Both the position numbers and the translations under genes were made by a program. DNA of 34,851 nucleotides, from positions 1-34,851 of the forward strand of contig JAPLNF010000249.1 of NCBI GenBank assembly GCA_026692965.1. The letters are read 5' to 3'. Each line of letters begins with the position of its first letter. Position 1 is the stretch's first letter. The notes below the pieces were generated by a model that saw only the letters and a list, made by a program, of their open reading frames with translations, was not told where the DNA came from and ran no database searches. Origin of the DNA: Planctomycetota bacterium (lineage in GTDB: Bacteria; Planctomycetota; Planctomycetia; Gemmatales; Gemmataceae). Shown in pieces: positions 16,673-24,416 of this stretch.

Positions 16673-17575
16673 ATGCTGCCACTTGATACAATCGAAAAAC
16701 CAGTTCCCGGGAAAAGATTGCCCTCTTGGATGAAAAAGCAATTCCCTGTAGGTAATGAGAATTCTTTTACGCAATCTTTGCTGGACGAGTTAAAACTTGA
16801 AACAGTCTGTGAAAATGCTCGTTGCCCAAACAGGGCAGAGTGTTACTCAAGAAAAACTGCAACATTTATGGTGCTTGGAAATGTTTGCACCCGCCCCTGC
16901 GGTTTTTGTTCGGTCCCAAAGGGTGAACCCCTACATGTGGAAGATGATGAACCCGATCGCGTAGCAGAAGCTGCCTTTAGATTAGGATTGCGGTTTGTTG
17001 TTATAACTTCCGTTACCAGGGATGATCTCCCTGATGGGGGCGCTGATCATTTTCGCAAATGTATCCTTGCAGTTAGAAAAAAGACTGGCGCTGCTGTCGA
17101 AGTTCTTACGCCAGATTTTCAAGGGGATATGGCTGCTGTTGATATTGTGCTTTCTGCAGACCCCGAAGTTTTTAATCACAACATGGAAACTGTTCCAAGG
17201 CTGTACAAAAAAGCTCGGGGCAGGGCGATCTATGAACGAAGCCTCGCTGTTCTCCATCACTCAAAAAAAACCAAGCCTCATATTGTCACCAAATCAAGTA
17301 TCATGCTTGGCATGGGCGAAACCAATGATGAATTGATGGAAGTTTTTGCAGATCTTAGAACCGTTGATTGCGATACGCTTACCTTAGGGCAATATCTTTC
17401 TCCAACCTTGAAACACATGCCAATAGCCCGTTTTGTTCCACCTGAAGAATTTGATCATCTTGCTGTTCTTGCTCGTTCACTAGGCTTTAAAAAAGTTGTT
17501 GCAGGGCCTTTTGTTCGTTCCAGTTATCATGCAGATGAAATGGCTGAAGTAAATCTTCACCCTGTTAATATCCAT
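16673..17575 (+). CDS. lipA: Lipoyl synthase
   Basis: This radical-SAM enzyme inserts two sulfur atoms into octanoyl groups on lipoate-dependent proteins. Both iron-sulfur sites are visible: the auxiliary cluster motif CENARCPNRAEC and the radical-SAM motif CTRPCGFC, preceded by TATFMVLGNV. GGADHFRKC, NHNMETVPRLY and LGMGETNDE are further LipA hallmarks. The C-terminal part ends with AGPFVRSSYHADE, whose Ser ligates the auxiliary cluster. I place the start at ATG 16673, giving 301 residues. A TTG at 16655 is possible, but GGAG at 16657-16660 better serves as the ribosome site, with somewhat long spacing. It leads a lipA-tmk-holB run. Confidence 0.96.
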
Positions 17576-17596
17576 TAAATTGTGAGATCAGTTGCC

Positions 17597-18223
17597 ATGC
17601 CTAAGGGACTGTTCGTCAGTATGGATGGCTTGGACGGTTGTGGAAAATCAACTCAAGTCAAAAATTTGGCAGATAGGCTTGGTGCTTTAGGCATTAAAAC
17701 AACAACATGTGTTGATCCCGGTGGTACTGAAATCGGGAAGATGCTGCGTGAAATTCTTCTGCACCATAAAAAGCATATTGCAACTCGGTGCGAAGCTCTT
17801 TTATTTATGGCCAGCCGTGCCCAACTTGTTGATCAAGTTATTTTGCCAGCACTCGGGAATGGCGAAGTTGTTATTTCTGATAGGTATCTATTTGCCAACA
17901 TCGTTTATCAGGGATATGCAGGTGGTCTAGACCCGGATCAAATTTGGCAGACAGGCATGTTATCTACCGCTGGTTTAATTCCAGATATTACATTCCTTCT
18001 CGATCTACCTGTTTCGGTTTCACGCCAAAGAGTAGGGAAGCCTTCCGATCGCATGGAGCAACGGTCAGATGAGTATTTTGAGAAAGTAAGGCAGGGGTTT
18101 TTAACTGAAGCAGGGGCTGGCAGGCAAAAAATCAAAGTTCTTGACGCATTACTTCCTGCAAGCACAGTTGGAGATTTGATATTCACAGAAGTAAAAGATT
18201 TGCTCGATATGAAGAAGGCGTAA
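17597..18223 (+). CDS. tmk: Thymidylate kinase
   Basis: This kinase converts dTMP to dTDP for DNA synthesis. The P-loop GLDGCGKST is at the N-terminus, followed by DPGGTEIGKMLREILL (the dTMP-binding loop; the usual Glu before PGGT is Asp here), ALLFMASRAQLV, and DRYLFANIVYQGYAGGLD in place of the usual DRYxxSxxAYQG, so Asn replaces the common Ser. A lid region with RVGKPSDRMEQ follows. I prefer ATG 17597, because it gives the normal family N-terminus MPKGLFVSMDG; GTG 17582 would add five residues. It starts 19 bases after lipA and precedes holB, a pairing common in bacteria. Confidence 0.95.
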   Translation: MPKGLFVSMDGLDGCGKSTQVKNLADRLGALGIKTTTCVDPGGTEIGKMLREILLHHKKHIATRCEALLFMASRAQLVDQVILPALGNGEVVISDRYLFANIVYQGYAGGLDPDQIWQTGMLSTAGLIPDITFLLDLPVSVSRQRVGKPSDRMEQRSDEYFEKVRQGFLTEAGAGRQKIKVLDALLPASTVGDLIFTEVKDLLDMKKA

Positions 18224-18258
18224 CGAATCACTCCACTCATTAGGTAGAAAGATTTTCA

Positions 18259-19287
18259 TTGTCCTGGAAAGATATTGTAGGCCACGAAAGCCAGATTAAG
18301 TATTTGATCCATGCTTGGCAAACAAGCCGGCTTGGTCAGGCATACTTTTTTCATGGGCCTGATGGGGTTGGTAAACGAACCCTTGCCATCGAGTTTGGTA
18401 AGGCCCTGTTGTGTCAATCCAACAGTACTCATGAAGCATGTGGGGTATGCGCTTCGTGTAAATTAGTTGAAGCGGAGAACCATCCAGATTTGCAAATTAA
18501 TGGCTGCCCCAAGGAGGTGCACGAGTTTCCCCGTGAACTAATGAAAGAGATTTGTGAAGGCTTTTTCCTTAAGGCTTCTCGAGGTGGTGCAAAGGTGCTG
18601 GTGATTGATGATTGTGATCTTCTAAATGAAGAATCAGGAAATATTTTTCTTAAATCATTGGAAGAGCCGCCCCCACATTCCATTATATTTTTGATCGGAA
18701 CAAGCCTAGAGCGCCAGCTAGAAACAATTCTTTCTCGCTGTCAAAAATTAGCCTTTCATGGGCTGAACCAAAGTGAAATTGCAAAGGTGTTTGCGATTAA
18801 CCAAATCGAAGGTAGTTTTGATTTAAACAAAATTACAAGTGCTTGTGGTGGGTCTGTTTCCCAAGCGATCATGTTGACCAACCCCGAATTTTCCCAAGTG
18901 GAAGATTCTTTTTTCGCTGAAATTGTTATGCCAATGCCCGATCCCGTTAAGCTAGTTAAAATGGTAATGGATTTTATTGAGGGTGCAGGGAAGGAAACTT
19001 CCGGGCAAAGAGTTAGGGCAAGATGGTTGGTCCATGGGACGCTTTCTTGGCTTCGAGGTCAGATAATATTGAAAAGCAATTCGGATGATTTAAAACCACG
19101 CCCTCGGTTCCAATTGCCCGAAACAGTTAGCATCGAAAAAGTTCTGGCGATGTTAGAGGTTTGTTTTCAAGCAGAACATCAAATTCAGAGAAGAGTTCAG
19201 CTTAGCCTTACGATTCAGTGGTGGATTGATGGGTTGATTTGGGCTGATTCATTAACGGTTTTTGATTCTCATGTTGGTGCGCTCTAA
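18259..19287 (+). CDS. holB: DNA polymerase III delta' subunit (clamp-loader)
   Basis: This 342-residue AAA+ protein is part of the clamp loader that places the sliding clamp on DNA. It has WKDIVGHESQIKYL at the start, a P-loop-like segment GPDGVGKRT, a zinc module of closely spaced cysteines (HEACGVCASC followed by HPD), a Walker-B-like VLVIDDCDLL, NIFLKSLEEPP, and the SRCQ sensor region. The C-terminal third matches the collar domain only loosely. Retention of the P-loop would also fit a DnaX-like protein, but the length and the position after tmk favour delta'. The start is a TTG at 18259 with no strong ribosome site. Its stop abuts the stop of the convergent CHAD gene with no gap. Confidence 0.9.
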   Translation: MSWKDIVGHESQIKYLIHAWQTSRLGQAYFFHGPDGVGKRTLAIEFGKALLCQSNSTHEACGVCASCKLVEAENHPDLQINGCPKEVHEFPRELMKEICEGFFLKASRGGAKVLVIDDCDLLNEESGNIFLKSLEEPPPHSIIFLIGTSLERQLETILSRCQKLAFHGLNQSEIAKVFAINQIEGSFDLNKITSACGGSVSQAIMLTNPEFSQVEDSFFAEIVMPMPDPVKLVKMVMDFIEGAGKETSGQRVRARWLVHGTLSWLRGQIILKSNSDDLKPRPRFQLPETVSIEKVLAMLEVCFQAEHQIQRRVQLSLTIQWWIDGLIWADSLTVFDSHVGAL

Positions 19288-20196
19288 TCAAATTTCAATT
19301 AAATGCTTTGTTGATTCCTGCCACGTGCGGAATAATCCGATGTTTGTTTCCAACAATTGTTGGCAATGCTTTAAGAACGATTTTTTCAGTAAACCTTCTT
19401 CAAGACTTTTGTTTTTCAAGGATGCATCAATGAAGGTTATCTGTTCTATATGGAAATACAAATCATTAATGGCGCCTAAAATTGCTTGGCCTTTTTTAAG
19501 TGAATCGTATAGGGAATGTGACGTTTCCACAGGTATTACGTCTCCAATGATTTCTAACCCATAACGAAGAAACTTGATTTTAAGCCGGAATGCGTGTAAT
19601 TCCTCTTTGGAATAAGCAATTGTGTTGATGCTATTTTTAAAATCATCAACAATTTTCATAAGGCTTAACTTGGACCACTCAAAAAAGCTGATTGATACCG
19701 GTTCATTATTTGTTGTAAATAATTTTGATGAGGTTTTTAAAAGGCGAGATATAAGTTTATCTGCTTTAGCCCGCATGTATATTATTGCTTCTTTTTCAAA
19801 TCTATTTTGGTTGGCCCAAATAGCGCCTTGTAAAAACAGGTTGTTATTTTCTGAAGTTGATTGGTTGTTGTAGGTTTTGCAGGCGTTATAAAAAACATCC
19901 CAATTTCGCATAGGCCCAAAATGATCCATCAGATTTTTTGTCCGAACTAGCGGTTTTACTAATAACTTTTTTGAACCTACTTGTTTGAATAATTTAATAG
20001 CACAAATCAAGCGCCTGCTTCCAACCCTTATTTTATGCACCAGTTTTGGGGATAAAGTGTTGGTTTTGTTGTGTTTTTGTAATACTTTTCCCAGAGATTG
20101 AAGCCGTTTTATTAATATATTTCTGTAGCCATCACTTAGTGATGTTTCGTGGTTTATTTCAGGCTGCCAGGGGGTGTTTGGTTGCTTGATTGTCAT
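19288..20196 (-). CDS. CHAD-domain protein
   Basis: This 302-residue helical protein has the two signatures of a CHAD domain: VHKIRVGSRRLICAIKLF near residue 50 and, about 150 residues later, ELHAFRLKIKFLRYGLEII, each carrying the conserved His and basic residues. CHAD domains bind polyphosphate and are often found with polyphosphate metabolism or fused to CYTH domains. No CYTH domain or polyphosphate kinase is present here. There is no signal peptide or membrane segment, so it is cytoplasmic. Its ATG overlaps the stop of the upstream oxidase gene by four bases (ATGA), which implies coupled translation. The functional link between the two is not obvious. Confidence 0.88.
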   Translation of the reverse strand: MTIKQPNTPWQPEINHETSLSDGYRNILIKRLQSLGKVLQKHNKTNTLSPKLVHKIRVGSRRLICAIKLFKQVGSKKLLVKPLVRTKNLMDHFGPMRNWDVFYNACKTYNNQSTSENNNLFLQGAIWANQNRFEKEAIIYMRAKADKLISRLLKTSSKLFTTNNEPVSISFFEWSKLSLMKIVDDFKNSINTIAYSKEELHAFRLKIKFLRYGLEIIGDVIPVETSHSLYDSLKKGQAILGAINDLYFHIEQITFIDASLKNKSLEEGLLKKSFLKHCQQLLETNIGLFRTWQESTKHLIEI

Positions 20197-21314
20197 GATT
20201 GAAAGAGGGGTTTATTGGGTTCGGTTTGTTCACTGGATTTCATGAAATATTGATTATCTATTCCAAGTTCTTCATGCATTAATATCGATTTTAGTATCAG
20301 TGCTGTTGCAGGCGAGGTTTGCAATCCTTGGCGGAAATGCCCGGTTGCGAAATATAAGTTATCTGATGCTGGTGATTTTCCTATTAGGGGTGTACTTTTG
20401 CTGGAACCGGGTCGCAAGCCTGACCATTGTTCAATTATTTTTGCATTTGAAAATTCTGGAATCAGATCGCAGGCTATTTTAAAAAGATGTTCTTTCCCCT
20501 CTGCGGTGGTGCCCCCATTAAATCCTACTTCTTCTTCTGTTGAACCAACTAATACCAAGCCTTCACCTCTTGGAACGATGTAGTGTTTGTCTTTAAGGAT
20601 TATTTCTTTTAAGGGAAGAGGGGATTGTAATAAAAGCATTTGCCCCCTGACAGGGAAGATTTGCGTTTCAATTCCCTCATGTTTTAAAAAATCGGCTGAC
20701 CAAGGTCCTGCGGTGATAATGAATTGGTCTGCTGTGAAAATACCGGTTTCTGATTCTAAGCCTAAGACCCGACCTCCTTTTTTCATTATTCCGGTTATTT
20801 TGCAATCATTGTAAAAGCGAACACCTAGTAGTTTGCAGCTTTCCGCTAACGCTTTTAAATGCCTTGGATTTCTAATTTGTGCCATTTCTGGAAAATAGGT
20901 GGTTTTGTAATCTCTTGGATTAAGGTGCGGGTTTAAAGTTTTTAGATCGAGGGAGTTTATTCTTTCAAAAACGATATGTTCTTTGGCCCAACCTAATTCA
21001 TTTGATTCTTCATAAAAAGGGGTTAATTCCAAGCCTCCACATTTTGAATACCCATTGTTTATGTTGGTGCATTGGAGAAGTTCGGCAGATAAAGCTGGAA
21101 AAATAGCAGAACTTTTTGCCCTTAACCAATTAATGGGGTTTGCTGCCAGATTTGGGTTACCTGGTGGAATAATGCCAGCGCCTGCCCAAGATGCTTTGCG
21201 GTAGGGTAAAAACTGATCTACCAAGCTTACCTTGAATTTGTTTTTGGCAAGTTCATAGGCGGTATTAAGCCCAATGACTCCGGCCCCAACAATTATTACA
21301 TCTTGTGATTCCAT
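20193..21314 (-). CDS. thiO: FAD-dependent glycine oxidase/DAO-family oxidoreductase (ThiO-like)
   Basis: This 373-residue protein belongs to the D-amino-acid oxidase family. It opens with the FAD dinucleotide fold DVIIVGAGVIGLNTAYELAK, an acidic end of the second strand (VSLVD), and an ASWAGAGIIPPGNP segment typical of ThiO. Later elements include FITAGPWSADFL, FPVRGQMLLL, IVPRGEGLVLVGSTEEEVGF and, near the end, WSGLRPGSSKSTPLIGKSP with ATGHFRQGL, all normal for glycine oxidases that supply dehydroglycine for the thiazole ring of thiamine. No other thi gene is in the window, so a different amine substrate cannot be ruled out. It is coupled to the CHAD gene and diverges from mutS2 across 95 bases. 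Confidence 0.85.
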   Translation of the reverse strand: MESQDVIIVGAGVIGLNTAYELAKNKFKVSLVDQFLPYRKASWAGAGIIPPGNPNLAANPINWLRAKSSAIFPALSAELLQCTNINNGYSKCGGLELTPFYEESNELGWAKEHIVFERINSLDLKTLNPHLNPRDYKTTYFPEMAQIRNPRHLKALAESCKLLGVRFYNDCKITGIMKKGGRVLGLESETGIFTADQFIITAGPWSADFLKHEGIETQIFPVRGQMLLLQSPLPLKEIILKDKHYIVPRGEGLVLVGSTEEEVGFNGGTTAEGKEHLFKIACDLIPEFSNAKIIEQWSGLRPGSSKSTPLIGKSPASDNLYFATGHFRQGLQTSPATALILKSILMHEELGIDNQYFMKSSEQTEPNKPLFQS

Positions 21315-21409
21315 ATTGTTTTTATAGGGAAATAACTCTTATGTTTCCGAACGATTATTGAGTAAAATCTTAGTATCCCTAAAATAATATTTTACATAAT
21401 ATCGATTGG

Positions 21410-23341
21410 ATGGAATCTGTGGCTTTCGATTTGCATACCTTGGAACTGTTGCAGTTCCCAAAAATCCGAGAAATGGCAGCATCTTACTGCTTTACATCCT
21501 TGGGAAAAGAACGCGCATCTCAGATGAATAGGGTGGATAGCTTTGATGTTTTGCGTGATGAAATCCTTCTTGTGACCGAGATGGTTAAAAGTCTTTCGCT
21601 TGACCAAACACCACCTTTTGCCGGGTTGTCAGATATTCGTTTATTGGTGAGGCGTGCATCTATTGGCTCGCAACTTACAGCAGAACAGCTTCTTCAGGTT
21701 TCAGATGCGTTGGTATGTACTGGGCATATGTATCGTTATCGAATGCGATTGCATGAAACTCTTATGACTTTATCCGAATTGCTGGCCCCGGTCGATGATT
21801 TTAGTCTTACCGCAAAAATGATCCAAGGTTGCATTGATCCAAGGGGGCAGGTTTTGGATATGGCGAGCCCTGAACTTGGCGCGGTTCGTTTGAAAATTTC
21901 CGTGATTGAAGAAGCAATTCAAGTTCAGATCCGAAAAATAATTTCAGACCCTGAGATCAAAAAAATCCTACGCTATCCCAATGCTACTTTTAGTGGCGAT
22001 CATTGTGTTTTGCCGATTCCTGCCAATCACCGGATGAAAATCCAAGGCGTGGTTCATCGTACCAGCAGTACGGGGGATACGCTTTATATCGAACCCGCCC
22101 GAGTTGCAAAACTTAGTTCGGAACGGTCTATTCTTAAGGCAGAAGAACTTCGGGAAATAGGGAAGATTTTACGAAGGCTTAGTTTGGAAGTTGGGAAATA
22201 TTCTATCACAATTACTTCTTCTCTCGAGATTCTGGCTCATCTTGATTTGGTTTATGGCAAAGCTAAATTTAGCAATGCTTTTCTCATGGTTCCTCCGATC
22301 ATTGATAAAGGGTCTCTGCTTTTACTTAAACAAGCACGCCATCCACTTGTTGAAGATTTGCTGAACAAGCAAAGTGTTTTGCAGAGCTCTACCGCAGAAC
22401 CTAAAAAAATTGTTCCCATTGATGTTACCTTGGGGAGTGATTACAGGTTGTTGGTGATAACTGGCCCAAATACGGGTGGTAAGACCATCTCATTAAAAAC
22501 AGTAGGCCTTTTGACAGTAATGGCATTGTCTGGAATGCACATCCCGGCTTTTGATGGATGCATTATTCCCAAACTGGATAATGTATATGCAGACATCGGA
22601 GACGAGCAAAGTATTGAGCAATCCTTGAGTACATTCAGTTCACATATATCCAGAATTTCTGAGATATTTAAAAAAGTTGGCGAAAAATGCCTTGTGTTAT
22701 TAGATGAAATGGGAGCAGGCACCGATCCGATCGAGGGGGCAGCCTTGGGCCGTGCGATCCTTGATGGGTTGGGAGAGAAAAATTGTCTAGGCATGGTCAC
22801 CACCCATCTTGGTGATTTGAAATCTTACGCTATTGATCATGATTTTGCCCAAAATGCTGCTGTTGAATTTGATTTAGAAACATTGCGCCCAACCTACAGA
22901 TTGCTGACTGGCCGGTTTGGAAAAAGCAATGCATTGAAGATTGCCAAGCGTCTTGATTTTCCCATGGAGCTTTTAAGAAAAGCCCATCGGCATCTTAAAA
23001 AGAAACGTAAAGGTCGAAAGTTGTTGAAGTTGCAGAGGGAGAAACAGGAAATTTCAATTGAGCATTCCTTGGCTTTGCAGGCTGATGTTGAGGCTCGTAA
23101 GCAAGATATTTTAATTAAACAACAAGAAGCTGCAAAACAACGGGAGATTGATAAAGCCAAAGCATTGTCTGATTTTCGTTTACAGTTAAAAGCTGGAGAT
23201 GTCGTATTGGTGCAAAGGTTCGATAAGCAAGGCCGTATTGTTCGGATTGATCAGAAAAAGGGCCAAGCGAAAATAAACATAGGTCTGGGAGAATGGGAGA
23301 TTCCTATCGAGGAAATATTTCCAATTGTTCAAAATGATTAA
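21410..23341 (+). CDS. mutS2: MutS2-family ATPase lacking the Smr nuclease domain
   Basis: This 643-residue protein has the MutS2 core. The N-terminus DLHTLELLQFPKIREMAASYC and a lever/clamp region are followed by the ATPase with Walker A GPNTGGKT (352-359), the ABC-signature-like SLSTFSSHISRI, the Walker B VLLDEMGAGTDPIEGAALG and the switch histidine in MVTTHLGDLK. A charged coiled coil at about residues 520-590 and a KOW-like segment (LKAGDVVLVQRFDKQGRIV) follow, and the protein then ends. Typical MutS2 is near 780 residues and ends with an Smr nuclease domain, which is absent here. MutS2 acts on recombination intermediates and on collided ribosomes in some bacteria. The stop is 30 bases from that of the convergent permease gene. 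Confidence 0.92.
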   Translation: MESVAFDLHTLELLQFPKIREMAASYCFTSLGKERASQMNRVDSFDVLRDEILLVTEMVKSLSLDQTPPFAGLSDIRLLVRRASIGSQLTAEQLLQVSDALVCTGHMYRYRMRLHETLMTLSELLAPVDDFSLTAKMIQGCIDPRGQVLDMASPELGAVRLKISVIEEAIQVQIRKIISDPEIKKILRYPNATFSGDHCVLPIPANHRMKIQGVVHRTSSTGDTLYIEPARVAKLSSERSILKAEELREIGKILRRLSLEVGKYSITITSSLEILAHLDLVYGKAKFSNAFLMVPPIIDKGSLLLLKQARHPLVEDLLNKQSVLQSSTAEPKKIVPIDVTLGSDYRLLVITGPNTGGKTISLKTVGLLTVMALSGMHIPAFDGCIIPKLDNVYADIGDEQSIEQSLSTFSSHISRISEIFKKVGEKCLVLLDEMGAGTDPIEGAALGRAILDGLGEKNCLGMVTTHLGDLKSYAIDHDFAQNAAVEFDLETLRPTYRLLTGRFGKSNALKIAKRLDFPMELLRKAHRHLKKKRKGRKLLKLQREKQEISIEHSLALQADVEARKQDILIKQQEAAKQREIDKAKALSDFRLQLKAGDVVLVQRFDKQGRIVRIDQKKGQAKINIGLGEWEIPIEEIFPIVQND

Positions 23342-23370
23342 GATTCATCAGTTGATAAGTTAATCAATTC

Positions 23371-24270
23371 TTAAGTTTCGTTTTTGATGGTTAAGCAATC
23401 TTCATTTTGCTTGTATCCAATTAGATTCAGCATTTCAGGCTTAACTTTCCCAAGAAAACTTAGCATTATTCCTACCGTTAATCCCTCGACAATCGCCAGC
23501 GGGAGATGAATCATGCAAGTGATAAAGATGATTGGTTCCAGATTTGGAACAGCACAAACCAGCATGATTGAAGTATGTAAAAGTATGGTAAAAAGAACTC
23601 CGAGTAAGCCGATGAAAAAACCTAGGGCAAACATCATTCCATTTCTTGATTTGAAAAAAATCCAAGTCGTAATCATAGAAATAATCATGAAGCCAACAAT
23701 TGATAAGGGGGAAGTCAAAAACAACAAGACATGTTTGACGATTTCAGATTTTTCATCATATTTAAATTGCCAAGCGAGCATAAGAATTCCTGCAGTGACT
23801 GCAAAAATGCTGGCACTGATTAAGAAGAAACAAATGGTTAATTGGGTGGAAGGGTTGCCTATTATGAGCGGTTTTTGAATGATTTTTGCAAATGGGTTCA
23901 TCAATAGGGCAGGGATGGTCATGATGCAAATATTAAGTCCTAGGGATAGAAAGCCGCCATGGGCGAAAAGCAGCGATTGCAAAAACAAAGCTGGAGCAAT
24001 GGCAAGAACCGCGCGCTGCCCTAGTATTACCCCGATGAGACCGTTAAGAAGGAGGTGAGTTTTAGGCCCGCCCGGGACTTGGATCGGAAATAAGCTAGTT
24101 AGAAAAAACACCGCGGTCAGTAAAGATATTTTTGGGATTTCGTCGTTAGAGAGATTTCTGCTACCCAAAAGTAGTAACAGGAGTGCGATGCACCAACCCG
24201 TAATAATTCCAGGCCCTTGGATTAATCCATCGGGCAAGTGTACGCCAAAGATAGGTTCGAAAAAATACAT
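23371..24270 (-). CDS. CbiM-like energy-coupling-factor permease (cobalt/nickel uptake)
   Basis: This 299-residue membrane protein has about seven hydrophobic helices. The N-terminus GVHLPDGLIQGPG corresponds to the metal-binding start MHIPDG of CbiM/NikM; here nine or so residues precede it. IQVPGGPKTHLLLNGLIGVILG and FAHGGFLSLGLNICIMTIPALL are strong CbiM signatures. CbiM is the substrate-binding component of an ECF transporter for cobalt or nickel and normally works with CbiQ and CbiO, neither of which is in the window. The extra residues before the first His could matter, because in CbiM/NikM the free amino terminus helps bind the metal; a later start would restore the usual form, but I see no suitable Met. 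Confidence 0.85.
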   Translation of the reverse strand: MYFFEPIFGVHLPDGLIQGPGIITGWCIALLLLLLGSRNLSNDEIPKISLLTAVFFLTSLFPIQVPGGPKTHLLLNGLIGVILGQRAVLAIAPALFLQSLLFAHGGFLSLGLNICIMTIPALLMNPFAKIIQKPLIIGNPSTQLTICFFLISASIFAVTAGILMLAWQFKYDEKSEIVKHVLLFLTSPLSIVGFMIISMITTWIFFKSRNGMMFALGFFIGLLGVLFTILLHTSIMLVCAVPNLEPIIFITCMIHLPLAIVEGLTVGIMLSFLGKVKPEMLNLIGYKQNEDCLTIKNET

Positions 24271-24359
24271 TAGTATTGGTAATGGGGTTGTTGATTCATT
24301 GCGCTTGGTGCTTTAATTTCTGTGGTGGTTGCCCGTTACTCGGTGTACATATTTCATAG

Positions 24360-24402
24360 GGTTACCACACTTGTAACCAATAGAGTGTAGTAAGAAATTA
24401 CT
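24360..24402. promoter_or_regulatory. Two adjacent dyads upstream of the CbiM-like gene
   Basis: GGTTAC (24360-24365) and GTAACC (24373-24378) form a 6-7-6 inverted repeat, and AGTAA/TTACT (24389-24402) a 5-4-5 repeat next to it. They lie 90-130 bases upstream of the permease start and could be operators for a metal-responsive repressor. No cobalamin-riboswitch core (GCCACTG) is present on the transcribed strand. Confidence 0.25.
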
Positions 24403-24416
24403 GTAGGTTCATGTAA

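Noticed and set aside
21442-21458. GGAACTG-TTG-CAGTTCC inverted repeat
   Set aside because: It lies inside the conserved N-terminal coding sequence of mutS2 (LELLQFPK) and is explained by codons; there is no reason to call it regulatory.
24271-24416. Possible cobalamin riboswitch ahead of the CbiM-like gene
   Set aside because: The conserved GCCACTG box and the length of a B12 riboswitch are missing on the transcribed strand; only short dyads are present.
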